From GWA2-66-18 sp964537395 (GTDB lineage Bacteria; Elusimicrobiota; Elusimicrobia; UBA1565; UBA9628): DNA of 64,000 bases. Position 1 is the first letter of the stretch. Each line of letters starts with the position of its first letter. The stretch is from contig CAZIBN010000005.1 in the NCBI GenBank assembly GCA_964537395.1, positions 6,038 to 70,037 on the forward strand. The letters are read 5' to 3'. Below are positions 52,751 through 61,455 of the stretch, piece by piece. Both the position numbers and the translations under genes were made by a program. The notes beneath the pieces are model-generated. The model had not been told where the DNA came from, ran no database searches, and worked only from the letters and a program-made list of their open reading frames with translations.

Positions 52751-52791
52751 AGTGCCTCCTTGCCGATTTTACGGCAGTATAGCCCCGCGCA

Positions 52792-52959
52792 TCACCGGTT
52801 TCTATCGACGCCCTGTAAAAACTCGTTGTCTCCCGTATGACGCCGTTCCTTCAGGAGGCATGTCCTCGGTCTGCACCAAACATCCCACGACTTGCGCTTA
52901 CCGTCCGACGTCAGGATGAACGCGCCCTTCTTGGTGCCGACCAGGACTCGGATTTTCAT
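52792..52959 (-). pseudogene. N-terminal remnant of a BNR/sialidase-like protein
   Basis: The start MKIRVLVGTKKGAFILTSDG is what I recall as the conserved beginning of beta-propeller glycosyl-hydrolase-like (BNR repeat) proteins that normally run over 300 residues. After about residue 27 the match stops and the frame ends at residue 55 in unrelated sequence (CLLKERRHTGDNEFLQG). The rest of the gene is absent, so this is a deletion scar. The flanking 52960-53038 shows nothing coding. Confidence 0.5.
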
Positions 52960-53038
52960 GGTTGGTAAAAGCACCTCTCCGGGCGCGCGGTGTCAACCGG
53001 GATTTCGTGTAGCGCCGTCGCGCGGAACTTGCTCAGCT

Positions 53039-53584
53039 ATGCTCATGCGAGAATGCGGCGAGTGCCGCTTGTGCTGCAACGTGTTCCCCTTGCCCGCATT
53101 AGACAAGCCGGCCGGCGTATGGTGCCGGCTTCTCGGGCCCGGCGGCTGCACGGTTCATGACCAGGGCCAGCCCGAGGTCTGCAGCCGGTACGCGTGCTAC
53201 TGGCTCGAACATGAAGACCTGCCCGAAGAGGTCCGGCCCGATCGCGTCGGGCTGGTGGTGACCGAGAGCGGCACGATCCCCGTCGGCGGATACGCGCTGC
53301 CGGTGCTGGTGATCAACCTGGTGGAACCGGATTCGGACCGGGGCCCCGCCGCCCGGACGATGCTCGACGATTTCCTGGCGGCCGGCAAGGCGGCCCTGCT
53401 GCTCCACGGCCCGGACATGCGCATCGTCTACGACCGGACGCGCTACCCCTCGATCGGCCCCGACGACATCGAGGCGGCCTTCAAGCACGAGCGCGCCCGG
53501 GACGCCGAGGAGCTTAGGCGGCTCGGGGCCGTCGGGGAAGGCTTTCTTTTTTTGCCCCTTGCGTCGAAGAGGAAGACAGGCTAA
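53039..53584 (+). CDS. YkgJ-like cysteine cluster protein
   Basis: 181 residues from the ATG at 53039 (a second ATG at 53045 is possible). The N-terminus MRECGECRLCCNVFPLPAL followed by WCRLLGPGGCTVHD and CSRYACYW gives the CxxCxxCC...C...C pattern of the zinc/iron-chelating YkgJ/UPF0153 family. The C-terminal half is an unassigned alpha/beta region. Upstream in-frame codons lie over the remnant gene and are not used here. Function unknown. Confidence 0.82.
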   Translation: MLMRECGECRLCCNVFPLPALDKPAGVWCRLLGPGGCTVHDQGQPEVCSRYACYWLEHEDLPEEVRPDRVGLVVTESGTIPVGGYALPVLVINLVEPDSDRGPAARTMLDDFLAAGKAALLLHGPDMRIVYDRTRYPSIGPDDIEAAFKHERARDAEELRRLGAVGEGFLFLPLASKRKTG

Positions 53585-53587
53585 CCT
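53559..53587 (+). promoter_or_regulatory. Promoter of the 53594 gene
   Basis: TTGCGT (53559-53564), a 17-nt spacer, TAACCT (53582-53587), then 6 nt to the ATG: another leaderless arrangement, located inside the end of the previous gene. Confidence 0.55.
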
Positions 53588-53593
53588 CATGGC

Positions 53594-53944
53594 ATGAAAC
53601 GAGCGATCCTCTTGTTTTTCGCGGCGGCTTTCGGCTCGGGGTGCGCGGCGCACATGATGGAAACGCACGGCGACAAGGTGCAGCTCTTCAAGACCGGCCA
53701 GGAGAAGCCGGGACGAGGAGGAGTCCTCCAGTACATGTCCAACGGCCTGGGGGTAATGAAGCGGGCGCGCCGCGCGGATGCCGAAAAGCAGATGCAAAAG
53801 TTCTGTTCCGGCGCATATACGATCACCGCCGAGGGGCCGCGAAGCAAGTTCGGCGCGGCGATGCCGATCGGAAACAAGGTTTCTTTCGAGGTGGATCAAT
53901 ATTGGTATGTCGCTTTTGAATGTGCGCCGTCATCCGATCGATAG
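53594..53944 (+). CDS. Small hypothetical lipoprotein
   Basis: 116 residues. Lipoprotein signal MKRAILLFFAAAFGSGC. The mature part has basic helices (KRARRADAEKQMQKFCSGAY) and ends with beta-like VDQYWYVAFECA; three Cys in total. The pattern around MQKFCSGAYTIT resembles small lipoproteins that accumulate near envelope genes, but no family name can be given. It starts 9 nt after the YkgJ-like gene but has its own promoter. Confidence 0.75.
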   Translation: MKRAILLFFAAAFGSGCAAHMMETHGDKVQLFKTGQEKPGRGGVLQYMSNGLGVMKRARRADAEKQMQKFCSGAYTITAEGPRSKFGAAMPIGNKVSFEVDQYWYVAFECAPSSDR

Positions 53945-53961
53945 CCTCGATCAAACGCGCA

Positions 53962-53990
53962 TTCGGAAGGAATTTCGGGTTTGCTAGACT
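53962..53990 (+). promoter_or_regulatory. Promoter of the 53998 gene
   Basis: TTCGGA (53962-53967), a 17-nt spacer, TAGACT (53985-53990), then 7 nt to the ATG at 53998. Confidence 0.5.
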
Positions 53991-53997
53991 TCACCGC

Positions 53998-54288
53998 ATG
54001 ACATCCTCCGGCGAACGCCTCGAGCCGCGCCTGCGCGAGACGGCGCTCATCATCCTGCGCCGGCATCATATCGGCGAGGACGACCTGAGGCTTGAGAAGA
54101 ACGAGCCTCATGAGGCGCCCTCCTGCCTGATCCGGGGGCATCGTGTGCGCGTGGAGGTCGACGACGGGTCGGTGGCGTTCCGCGTCATGTCGGGCCGGTG
54201 GAGCGGGCGGCGCGTCGATTACCCGACCGCGGGGGCGTTCGTCGCCGCGTTCGAGGAAGAGCTGCACGGCGCGCTGTCGGGCGCTTGA
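53998..54288 (+). CDS. Small hypothetical protein
   Basis: 96 residues, soluble, without signal. It alternates charged helices (LRETALIILRRHHIGEDDLR) with a strand-rich centre (RGHRVRVEVDDGSVAFRVMS) and a final helix, so a small alpha/beta fold is plausible. No family recognised. The start at 53998 is chosen from the -10 position; the open frame continues upstream. It ends 12 nt from the convergent isocitrate lyase gene. Confidence 0.6.
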   Translation: MTSSGERLEPRLRETALIILRRHHIGEDDLRLEKNEPHEAPSCLIRGHRVRVEVDDGSVAFRVMSGRWSGRRVDYPTAGAFVAAFEEELHGALSGA

Positions 54289-54300
54289 GGGCTTTTAGAG

Positions 54301-56574
54301 TCAGGCGCCCCGCCGCTTGGCCGCACGCCGCGGCCTGGATTTGGAGATCAGCGCCTGCAGCGCCGAGCTCTCCGGCTTCAGGAACTCCGCGATCCGCGCG
54401 GTGTCGACGTCGGCGACGATGATCTTGCCGATCTCGAAGTTGACGCTGGTGTAGAGCCCCAGCGCCTTCATCCCGGCGGTCTGCCCCTGGTTGTCCTCGG
54501 TCGGCGTCACGTAATGCACCGAGGCCGCCTTGTAGCGGTGGATGAGGAAGAGGTGGACCAAGGTCATCAGGCGCTTCCTGCGCAGATCCGCGTCGAAGGT
54601 GTTCTGATTGCGCACCGACAGGATGTTGTGGCCGCTGCGGTCCTGGATGTCGGCGAAGATGAGGTTGGCGACCTTGTCTCCGTCCCCCGTGAGGAGCGCC
54701 AGCTCCAGAAGATCGGAACCGGACGTGTTCGGCCGGAGCGACACCTTGAGCCTGCCTCTGTAGCCGTTGCGCTTGCGCCACAGCTCGAGCCATTCCTCGA
54801 GAAGCTTCGGCGGGACCTCGGTCTGGATCAGATGCTGATGATGCGTCGAGCCCTTGCCCATCGCCGCGGTCGTGGAGGTCCTCCCTGAGGTCGCCATGAG
54901 CCCGGCGTCCGCCCGCTGGCTGCCGACCAGGGCCTGCGGCGTCTTGTAGGGAGAGTCGAGGAGGCGCAGCTTCCGCTGAAGGCGCGCCAGGGCCAGCATC
55001 CCGTCCTGACGGATGGCGGAGGCGAACTCCTCGCCGGCAAGCCCGTCGATCTGGTGGCCGCCGTAGGTGATGAAGTTGAAGACGAAGCCGAGCTTGCCGA
55101 TCTCCTCGGGAAACCGGCGCATCTTCTCGTCGGTCATCCCGGTCGTGTCCCAGTTGAAGGACGGGGACAGGTTGTAGGCCAGCATCTTGTCCGGGAACAC
55201 GGCGTGGATCGCGTCGGCGAAGCGCTTCGCGTCGGGCAGGTCCGCGGTCTTTGTCTCCATCCACAGGATGTCGGCGTAGGGGGCCGCGGCCAGGGACTTG
55301 GCGATCGCGTAGTCGATGCCGCCGCGGACCTGGTAGTAGCCGTCCGGGGTCTTGCAGTGCTCGCAATCCCAATTGACCTCGATGCCCATGGAGCGCGCCT
55401 TCTCCCTCGCCTCGAAGAACCCGACGCGCGCGGAGAACTGCAGCCACTCCTGAGGCGTCATCGGGCAGACCCGGCCCTCGCTGGCCCGGAACTCGATGGT
55501 GTTGGCGACGACCTCGCCGTAGGTCATGATCCCGGCCGCCGTCTGCCAGATATCGATGAAATCGCCGAAGACCTTCTCCAGCGCGCTGTCGGCGCTGGTC
55601 GCGCCGGCCGCCGCCTTCTGCACCATGGCGGTGATGCCGTTCGTCTCGAGCCAGGCCTCGGCCAGGGCGTACTCGCCTTCGCACATGGCGTAGAGCTCGT
55701 GCCCGCCGATCTCGTCCATGCCGGCCCGCCGGAACAGCCGCAGCAGCGACAGGAACGCCGCCCGGTAGGTCGGGATCGAGACGTTCGTCGCGCCCAGGAT
55801 GAACGGCTGGTCCCGCTCGTCGCCGCGCCCGTCGAGGAGCGTGGCGGCCTCGGCGTCGGTGCGGGCCACGATGATGCCGGGGACCCGCATGATGTCGAGC
55901 TGGAAGCGCGCGGCGCACAGGCGCTTGATCTGCTCGTCCTCGGAGACGAGCACCTTGCCGCCCTGGTGCCCGCATTTCTTCACGCCCGGCTTCTGGTCCT
56001 CGATGTGATAGCCCGGCACGCCCACCTCGACGAAGCGGCGGATGAGGTTGCGCACGTGCGCGTCCCCTCCGTGCCCGGTGTCGGCGTCGGCGATGATGAA
56101 GGGACGGAAATCCGTCTCCGGGGTGGCCTTGCGCTGCGCGTCCGTCATGCGCGCCCGGGCCTGGCGCTGGTTCTTGTCGGCCGTGAGAAGGGCGCGCACG
56201 ATCGGCGCGGCCTCGTCAGGCACCTGGCTGAGAGGATAGCTGGCCAGGTCGGGGCCCGGATCCTCGTTGGCCGAGCCCTTGGCGCTCGTCGCCCAGCCGC
56301 CGAGGTAGATCCCCTCGATGCCCGCCCGCTTGATCGACACGGCCTGGCCCGGGGAATAGGGGCCGAAGGTCGTGATGCTCTTGCCCTGCTCGAAGAGCGC
56401 CCGCAGGCGCGAGTGGAACCCTTCCGCGGCGGTGCGCGCCACGGTGTAATCCGGGCGGATGGTGCCGCTTTGCTCGGCGACCTCGCGCGCGGAATGGATG
56501 CGCTTGATCCCTTTAAAACGCGCGCTTGCGAACCACCGGCTGATCTCCGTGATCTCCTGCGTGAGCTTCTTCAT
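54301..56574 (-). CDS. aceA: Isocitrate lyase, long (AceA2-like) form
   Basis: 757 residues, much longer than the usual 430-540, as in the long AceA2 type known from mycobacteria. It splits isocitrate into glyoxylate and succinate. The catalytic signature KKCGH is in GVKKCGHQGGK near residues 200-205; IADADTGHGG and IVARTDAEAATLL are the Mg/substrate regions. The last 25 residues are basic (SKSRPRRAAKRRGA). The start at 56574 has AGGAGA upstream. It follows malate synthase by 23 nt in the same direction, making a two-gene glyoxylate shunt. Confidence 0.94.
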   Translation of the reverse strand: MKKLTQEITEISRWFASARFKGIKRIHSAREVAEQSGTIRPDYTVARTAAEGFHSRLRALFEQGKSITTFGPYSPGQAVSIKRAGIEGIYLGGWATSAKGSANEDPGPDLASYPLSQVPDEAAPIVRALLTADKNQRQARARMTDAQRKATPETDFRPFIIADADTGHGGDAHVRNLIRRFVEVGVPGYHIEDQKPGVKKCGHQGGKVLVSEDEQIKRLCAARFQLDIMRVPGIIVARTDAEAATLLDGRGDERDQPFILGATNVSIPTYRAAFLSLLRLFRRAGMDEIGGHELYAMCEGEYALAEAWLETNGITAMVQKAAAGATSADSALEKVFGDFIDIWQTAAGIMTYGEVVANTIEFRASEGRVCPMTPQEWLQFSARVGFFEAREKARSMGIEVNWDCEHCKTPDGYYQVRGGIDYAIAKSLAAAPYADILWMETKTADLPDAKRFADAIHAVFPDKMLAYNLSPSFNWDTTGMTDEKMRRFPEEIGKLGFVFNFITYGGHQIDGLAGEEFASAIRQDGMLALARLQRKLRLLDSPYKTPQALVGSQRADAGLMATSGRTSTTAAMGKGSTHHQHLIQTEVPPKLLEEWLELWRKRNGYRGRLKVSLRPNTSGSDLLELALLTGDGDKVANLIFADIQDRSGHNILSVRNQNTFDADLRRKRLMTLVHLFLIHRYKAASVHYVTPTEDNQGQTAGMKALGLYTSVNFEIGKIIVADVDTARIAEFLKPESSALQALISKSRPRRAAKRRGA

Positions 56575-56597
56575 GATCGTCTCCTGAGCCGGCGATA

Positions 56598-58454
56598 TCA
56601 GTGTAAGGCGGAAAGGTACGCCGCGATGCGCGTCCGCGCCGTAGGAAGGTCGTGGTTGTCGAGGTTCAGGTTCAGGAGGTCGACGAACCACGGGGGCTTG
56701 ACCTCGCTGTGCAGATAGCTCTCGACGATCTCCCGCGAGATGGGCAAGGTGGTCCCTTTGGAATCGTCATGCACGTCGCGGTCGGCGGCGCCCTGGAGCT
56801 TGCCGTACTCCTGAGCGAGGAGGGTCTTCAGAAGCTCCGGGGTCAGGACGTCCCCGGCGCGCACGCCGGCCGCCGCATCGTCCGCGGTGAACGGCGCCTT
56901 CTTATGGAACCACTCCCAGAGGATGCTCAGGCGGATCTCGCCGGTCGCCATGTCCTCCATCAGGTACAGGACGTCGTCGTTGCCGAAGAAATCCGCCGGC
57001 TTGAGCGCCGCGGCCTGGAAGCCGCGGCCGAAGGCGTTGCCGTACTGGAGCGCCACGCTCAGCAGGTCGCGCGCGCCCTTGACGGTGCGCGGCGCGGGCT
57101 CGAGCAAGGTCAGACCCTCGGCATCCTTGGGGCCGTAGGTCAGGCGCGGGAAGGCGCGCCCCAACTGGTTCGTCTCGCCCGCCTTCTCCCAGATCGGGCG
57201 CACGATATGGACCATCTTCCAATGCGCGACCCATTTGCCGCTCGCGCCGGCGCGCTGCTCCCGCTCGCCGCCCGCGACCGCGCGCTTCATGGCCTCGGCG
57301 ACCCCTTGCTCCGAGCCGACGGGGATGTTGGGCTCCATGCCGCCTTGCCACAGCGCGAAACGCCCGTTCTTGTCCGGCGTGTTGACCGCGCGCCGGACGC
57401 GGTCCTCGTAATGGCGCATGTAGCCGTACGTCATGGTGATCGTGTCGATGTTGGGATCGACGAAGGCCGGGTCCCAGGACATGGCGTCCGAGACGCTGTT
57501 GATATAATCCCAGCGCCCGGTGTTGAAGCCGACGAAGCGGGGCCCCAGCGCCGCGCGGATCTCCATCAGCTGGAAGCACGCCTCGAGCTGCTCGACAAGG
57601 ACATAGGTTTTGATCGAGGACGGGGGCAGGCCCAGGTGTTGCTCGAGGGCCAGCAGCAGCTCATGCCAGAACGCAGCCTCCTCAGAGGTCTGTATCTTCG
57701 GCAGATAAAGGACCAGGGAAGAGCCCGCGGCGCGAAGGGTCTTGTGGTTGTTGGCGACGTAGAGGACCGCATCGACGATCGACGCCGAAAACCCGCCGCC
57801 ATCACGGTCGCGGATATGCCGGTCGTCCAGATGGAGCCCGCGCGGGCGGAACAGGCGCGTCGTGAAATCAAGCTGGCGGCGCCAGTCCTCGATGATCGGC
57901 CGCCCCAGGAACCCGCGCGACCAGGCGTTCATCTCCGAAGCGACCGACTCCGCGACGCGCAGGAACGGCTCTTCGCGTGCGAAGGCGAGCTTGAGGTTCC
58001 GCTGGTTGTCCAGCGACATCGTGGAGATCTGCCCCAGCGCGTCCTCGCCATCGAACATCCAGCCGTCCGCGCCGGACAGGAGCGCGTAGGCGACGTTGCG
58101 TAGGCTGGCCTCCGGGGTGGAGCGCGGCCGGGCTCCCGGCCCGGTGCCTTGCACCCATTGGCGCTGGAGGTCCGGCGGTATCAGGGAGCCCTCGAAGCGT
58201 CCCTCGCGCGCCTCCTGGACCGTGATCTTCGTCCGCGCGATCGTGGCGGCCGCATCGAGGAAGCCGATGCGCCGGCCCAGCCTCGCGCGCTCGGCCCGGC
58301 GGGCGAGCCGCTCCGCGATGATCCGGCGCCTCTCGGCGTTGAAGCCGGCCAGCGCCTGCAGCGCGTCCAGCGCGGCGGGTGTCAGGACGCTGTCGTAGGA
58401 CAGCTCGACCCCGGCGTTGAAATGCAGCGCTCTGTCGCTGTCGCGTGTATTCAA
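56598..58454 (-). CDS. aceB: Malate synthase (AceB type)
   Basis: 618 residues. It condenses glyoxylate with acetyl-CoA to malate. Recognisable parts: DGWMFDGEDALGQISTMSLD, RPRGLHLDDRHI, VLVEQLEACFQLMEIRAALG and FVGFNTGRWDYINSVSDAM. It is longer than E. coli AceB (about 530), and the first 60 residues are loosely related. The start is probably TTG at 58454, with a TACGAT hexamer 8 nt upstream; a better start may exist. It is the first gene of the aceB-aceA pair, needed for growth on acetate or fatty acids. Confidence 0.93.
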   Translation of the reverse strand: MNTRDSDRALHFNAGVELSYDSVLTPAALDALQALAGFNAERRRIIAERLARRAERARLGRRIGFLDAAATIARTKITVQEAREGRFEGSLIPPDLQRQWVQGTGPGARPRSTPEASLRNVAYALLSGADGWMFDGEDALGQISTMSLDNQRNLKLAFAREEPFLRVAESVASEMNAWSRGFLGRPIIEDWRRQLDFTTRLFRPRGLHLDDRHIRDRDGGGFSASIVDAVLYVANNHKTLRAAGSSLVLYLPKIQTSEEAAFWHELLLALEQHLGLPPSSIKTYVLVEQLEACFQLMEIRAALGPRFVGFNTGRWDYINSVSDAMSWDPAFVDPNIDTITMTYGYMRHYEDRVRRAVNTPDKNGRFALWQGGMEPNIPVGSEQGVAEAMKRAVAGGEREQRAGASGKWVAHWKMVHIVRPIWEKAGETNQLGRAFPRLTYGPKDAEGLTLLEPAPRTVKGARDLLSVALQYGNAFGRGFQAAALKPADFFGNDDVLYLMEDMATGEIRLSILWEWFHKKAPFTADDAAAGVRAGDVLTPELLKTLLAQEYGKLQGAADRDVHDDSKGTTLPISREIVESYLHSEVKPPWFVDLLNLNLDNHDLPTARTRIAAYLSALH

Positions 58455-58523
58455 GCGTGCTCATCGTATCATTTTCGTCCAAAAATCCACCCGCTCTCGG
58501 ATATTGGCGTGGATTCTTTCCGG

Positions 58524-58541
58524 GATGGAGGGCTTTTTGTT
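58524..58541 (+). repeat. Isolated right half of the dispersed terminator repeat
   Basis: GATGGAGGGCTTTTTGTT matches the loop and right arm of the terminators at 43519, 45883 and 47389, without a left arm. It lies in the 101-nt gap between the divergent aceB and 58556 genes. Too short to be sure it is not chance. Confidence 0.4.
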
Positions 58542-58555
58542 AAGGTGTGGGCCGC

Positions 58556-59431
58556 ATGAAGAACCTCGCGCGCGCCGTGCTGATGCTCCTGATCGTCCCG
58601 GCCTCCGCCTGGCCGGCGCCGTCCGCGGCCGAGCGATTGGCGAAGCTGCTCCCGGACGCATCGGTCCGCGCTCTTTCGTCCGGAGCCGCATACGCCGTCT
58701 ACGGGACCACCGAGCCGGCGACGGTGCATGTCGTCCTCATCGACCTTCTCGATCCCGATGTGGAGGTCAAGCCGGTCGTGGCGAACGGCCAGCCTTATGG
58801 CGGAGGGCAGCCGGCGAGGGAGAAGGTCATCGATATGTCTCGACGCACCGGAGCGCTGGCCATGATCAACGGCGACTACGCGGGCGTCACCGACAACATC
58901 GAGGGGTTCCTGGTCCTGGACGGACGGTTCCTGCCCGCTCCCAAGCCCATCCGGCGCTCGGCTCTGGCCATCGGCGTCGACCGCCGCGCCCGGATCGGCC
59001 TCTGGACGGATCCGGAGAAGTCCGGCTTCAAGATGCTCCACGCCATCGGCGGCGGGCCGCGCATGATGACCGCGGGGAAGTTCCGCTGGGACGCCCCGCC
59101 GGACGGGAGCATCAACGACGAGGACATGCACGTCCCGGCGGGCCGTTGGGACATCCCGCATTCGCTGAGCGCCGCCTGCGTCGACGAGGAGGGGCGCTGG
59201 ATGACCTGGGTCGTCGCGCATGCGTCGGCGCCCGCGCGCGGCGTCGGCCTCACTCCCTGGCGCCTCGGCGAGCAGCTGTCGCGCCTCCTGTGCTGGTCCG
59301 CTTTACGTTTCGACGGCGGCGGTTCCTCCACGCTCATCGTCGAGAACACGTTGGTCATCCCGACCTTCGTCAAGTGGCCCGGCGGAGCCGGCCTCGGTTC
59401 AGGTCTTGGGCTCTACCGGCGCAAACGCTAG
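58556..59431 (+). CDS. Secreted phosphodiester glycosidase family protein (NAGPA/DUF2233)
   Basis: 291 residues. Signal peptide LARAVLMLLIVPASAWPAPS. The body carries the family landmarks: VHVVLIDLLDPDVEVKPVVA, ALAMINGDYAG near residue 100 and the C-terminal SALRFDGGGSSTLIVENTL near 260. Relatives remove N-acetylglucosamine from phosphodiesters or act in exopolysaccharide metabolism; the substrate here is unknown. The start at 58556 is chosen as the Met right before the hydrophobic core. Confidence 0.88.
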   Translation: MKNLARAVLMLLIVPASAWPAPSAAERLAKLLPDASVRALSSGAAYAVYGTTEPATVHVVLIDLLDPDVEVKPVVANGQPYGGGQPAREKVIDMSRRTGALAMINGDYAGVTDNIEGFLVLDGRFLPAPKPIRRSALAIGVDRRARIGLWTDPEKSGFKMLHAIGGGPRMMTAGKFRWDAPPDGSINDEDMHVPAGRWDIPHSLSAACVDEEGRWMTWVVAHASAPARGVGLTPWRLGEQLSRLLCWSALRFDGGGSSTLIVENTLVIPTFVKWPGGAGLGSGLGLYRRKR

Positions 59432-59434
59432 CGG

Positions 59435-60106
59435 CTAGAAGCCGCTCTTGGGGAGGATCTTGCGCGGATTCAGCGCCGCCTGAGAACGCCGCATCTCGAA
59501 GTGGATGTGCGGCCCGGTGGAGTGCCCCGTCGAGCCCAGCAGGGCGATCACCTGTCCCTGCTCTACCTTGTCGCCGAGATTGACCTTCATGGTTTGGTTG
59601 TGCGCGTAGAGCGTGGTCATCGACGCGTCGTGGCGGACGATGACGACGTTTCCGTAGCCGCGCATCTTGTTGTTCGCGTAGAGGACCTCCCCGGCCGCGG
59701 AGGCGAACACGGGCTCGCCCTCGTCGGCGGCGATGTCGATGCCCTCATGCGGCTTGTTCCAGCGGTGGCCGAACTCGGAGCTGACGATTCCGGCGCCGAG
59801 CGGCCAGCGGTAGGCGCCCTTATAGGCCGGAAGCTTCGGGTAGCGGCGACCGAGGACGCCTTTGACCGGGGCTGAGTGCAGATCGCCGCCGTCGTGGTGC
59901 TTCTTGTAGAAGGCCGCCTTCGCCGCGTAGTAGCCGAAGTCCTTGACCAAAGTCCCGGCGATGATGACCGTGCTGACCGCGACCTTGGTGGCGATCTTGG
60001 CCGTGCCGTAGGTCAGCTTCGCCGTCGTCTTGACCACCTTCCCGGCCGTGCGGCAGCCGGCCAGCAGGAAGGCGGCGGCGACGAAGGCCCACAATAAGCG
60101 CGGCAT
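59435..60106 (-). CDS. M23 family peptidoglycan endopeptidase, lipoprotein
   Basis: 223 residues. The start at 60106 gives a lipoprotein signal (LWAFVAAAFLLAGC). A helical Lys/Ala/Thr-rich segment (residues 25-65) is followed by the LytM domain: FGHRWNKPHEGIDIAADEG supplies the first His and Asp, and GSTGHSTGPHIHFEMRRS the HxH pair. It would cut peptide crosslinks in the wall from an outer-membrane anchor, or activate amidases. It ends 3 nt from the convergent glycosidase-family gene. Confidence 0.93.
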   Translation of the reverse strand: MPRLLWAFVAAAFLLAGCRTAGKVVKTTAKLTYGTAKIATKVAVSTVIIAGTLVKDFGYYAAKAAFYKKHHDGGDLHSAPVKGVLGRRYPKLPAYKGAYRWPLGAGIVSSEFGHRWNKPHEGIDIAADEGEPVFASAAGEVLYANNKMRGYGNVVIVRHDASMTTLYAHNQTMKVNLGDKVEQGQVIALLGSTGHSTGPHIHFEMRRSQAALNPRKILPKSGF

Positions 60107-60112
60107 CGAATG

Positions 60113-60118
60113 AGGATA
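60113..60118 (-). promoter_or_regulatory. -10 hexamer of the M23 peptidase gene
   Basis: TATCCT on the complement ends 6 nt before the ATG at 60106; TGGACT lies 17 nt further upstream as a possible -35. Confidence 0.5.
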
Positions 60119-60177
60119 TACTCCCATCGGGGAAAAGTCCAGGCTGGCCGCGGCTCCCCTGGGTGCGTGGGATTTAT

Positions 60178-60183
60178 TAGCAT
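60178..60183 (+). promoter_or_regulatory. -10 hexamer of the 60190 gene
   Basis: TAGCAT ends 6 nt before the ATG at 60190, divergent from the M23 gene. Confidence 0.4.
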
Positions 60184-60189
60184 AGCGTC

Positions 60190-60567
60190 ATGAATCCGAT
60201 CCCGTGCGGCGCGATGGCCTTCAACGGTCATATCGCCATCTACGCGCTTGTCGGGCTCCCGTTCGCGATGGCGGCGATGCTCATGCGGACCCTGACCGTT
60301 TGGCCGGGGCAACTGATCTGGCTGATCGCGGGCGGCTTCCTGCCCATGCGTCCTCGCAACGGCCTCATCGTGGCCGGCTTAGCCGCTCTTTTCGGATTTT
60401 TCGGCACCTGGGCCGGGTACGCGCTCGAAAGCCACGGAACCTACTCGCCCATCGACTGCGCGAACGTCAACGAATACGCGCGCACCTTCCTGAGCGGGCT
60501 TATTGCTTTTGCCGTTGGGCTGGCGCTCCGGCGGTTATACTTACGTAAGGAGCACCCCAGCGCGTGA
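60190..60567 (+). CDS. Small hypothetical membrane protein
   Basis: 125 residues with three or four hydrophobic helices (YALVGLPFAMAAMLM, LIWLIAGGFLPM, LIVAGLAALFGFFGTWAGYA, LSGLIAFAVGLALRRLYL) and a short outside loop with SPIDCANVNEYA. No family recognised. An internal ATG at residue 9 is possible, but the -10 favours 60190. The next gene begins with GTG inside its stop (GTGA), so the two are coupled. Confidence 0.75.
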   Translation: MNPIPCGAMAFNGHIAIYALVGLPFAMAAMLMRTLTVWPGQLIWLIAGGFLPMRPRNGLIVAGLAALFGFFGTWAGYALESHGTYSPIDCANVNEYARTFLSGLIAFAVGLALRRLYLRKEHPSA

Positions 60568-61433
60568 CCATCTCGACGATCGAATTCTCGAAGAAAGACA
60601 CTAAGAAGCTGTCCCCGAAGACGCTGCGGAAGATCCAGTCGGGGATGAAGCGCGACGGCGCGATCGCGTTCGCCAATCTTTTTCCCATGCCCATGCTGAA
60701 GAAGATCCGCGTGGACGTCACGCGCCGGCACGGCACCGGAGAGCTCCACAAGAACGGGCTTGTCCGCGACATTGCCGGCCGATACGCCGCCGTGCTGCCG
60801 TTCGAGGGGGCTTTTTTAGAGCCGAAGTTTTACGCGAATCCCATCGTCGCTGAGATGATGGGGGCCTTGCTGGGAGGCAGCTATTGCATCGGGAGCCTGG
60901 AGGTCGTCGTCGCGATACCCGGGGCTTACGAGCAGCATCAGCATATCGACGGGCCTATCCGCTTCGACCGGGTGATCGGCAAAACGAAAAAAGGCTATGA
61001 GGGCGACCTGTCCGATCTCCCGCCTTACGCCGTGTCCCTGTGCATCCCGCTCTGCGACGTGAACGAGGATAACGGCCCGACCGCCATCTGGCCCGGTTCG
61101 CACCGCAGCGCTCTGCGCGCCCGCCCTCCGAGCGAGAGGGCGGTCTCCCGGGAGTTCCCTGTCGAGCACATGGCCGGGGATTTCGGGCGGTCGTTCCTGT
61201 TCGATTTCCGCACCTACCACTGCGGGATGCCCAATCTCACACCCGAGCCGCGTCCTCTTCTGGTGATCGTGTTCACGCGCAGCTGGTATCGAGACCCGAA
61301 CCAGGCCGAGGTTTATCCGAACGTGGTCATCTCGAAGCGGGATCTCGATCGGATCCCGGATCGGCACAGATACCTGTTCGCGCTCGCGCCGGCCGCCCGG
61401 CGCTCCTTGTGGGAAAAAAAGGTCAAGCGCTAG
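60564..61433 (+). CDS. Phytanoyl-CoA dioxygenase (PhyH) family protein
   Basis: 289 residues from GTG at 60564. It looks like a non-heme Fe(II)/2-oxoglutarate oxygenase: the HxD pair is in YEQHQHIDGPIRFD near residue 127, the distal His in FRTYHCGMPNLTPEPRPLLV near 217, and the following Arg could bind 2-oxoglutarate. NGPTAIWPGSHRSALRARPP is the usual loop. Hydroxylation of a small molecule is likely; the substrate is unknown. It is coupled to the small membrane protein upstream. Confidence 0.87.
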   Translation: MTISTIEFSKKDTKKLSPKTLRKIQSGMKRDGAIAFANLFPMPMLKKIRVDVTRRHGTGELHKNGLVRDIAGRYAAVLPFEGAFLEPKFYANPIVAEMMGALLGGSYCIGSLEVVVAIPGAYEQHQHIDGPIRFDRVIGKTKKGYEGDLSDLPPYAVSLCIPLCDVNEDNGPTAIWPGSHRSALRARPPSERAVSREFPVEHMAGDFGRSFLFDFRTYHCGMPNLTPEPRPLLVIVFTRSWYRDPNQAEVYPNVVISKRDLDRIPDRHRYLFALAPAARRSLWEKKVKR

Positions 61434-61455
61434 CTCTTCGGAGAGCCGGGTTCCG

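Noticed and set aside
52544..53038. A long sialidase-like gene on the minus strand
   Set aside because: Only the first ~27 residues look conserved; the frame stops soon after and no downstream propeller repeats exist, so it is listed as a remnant.
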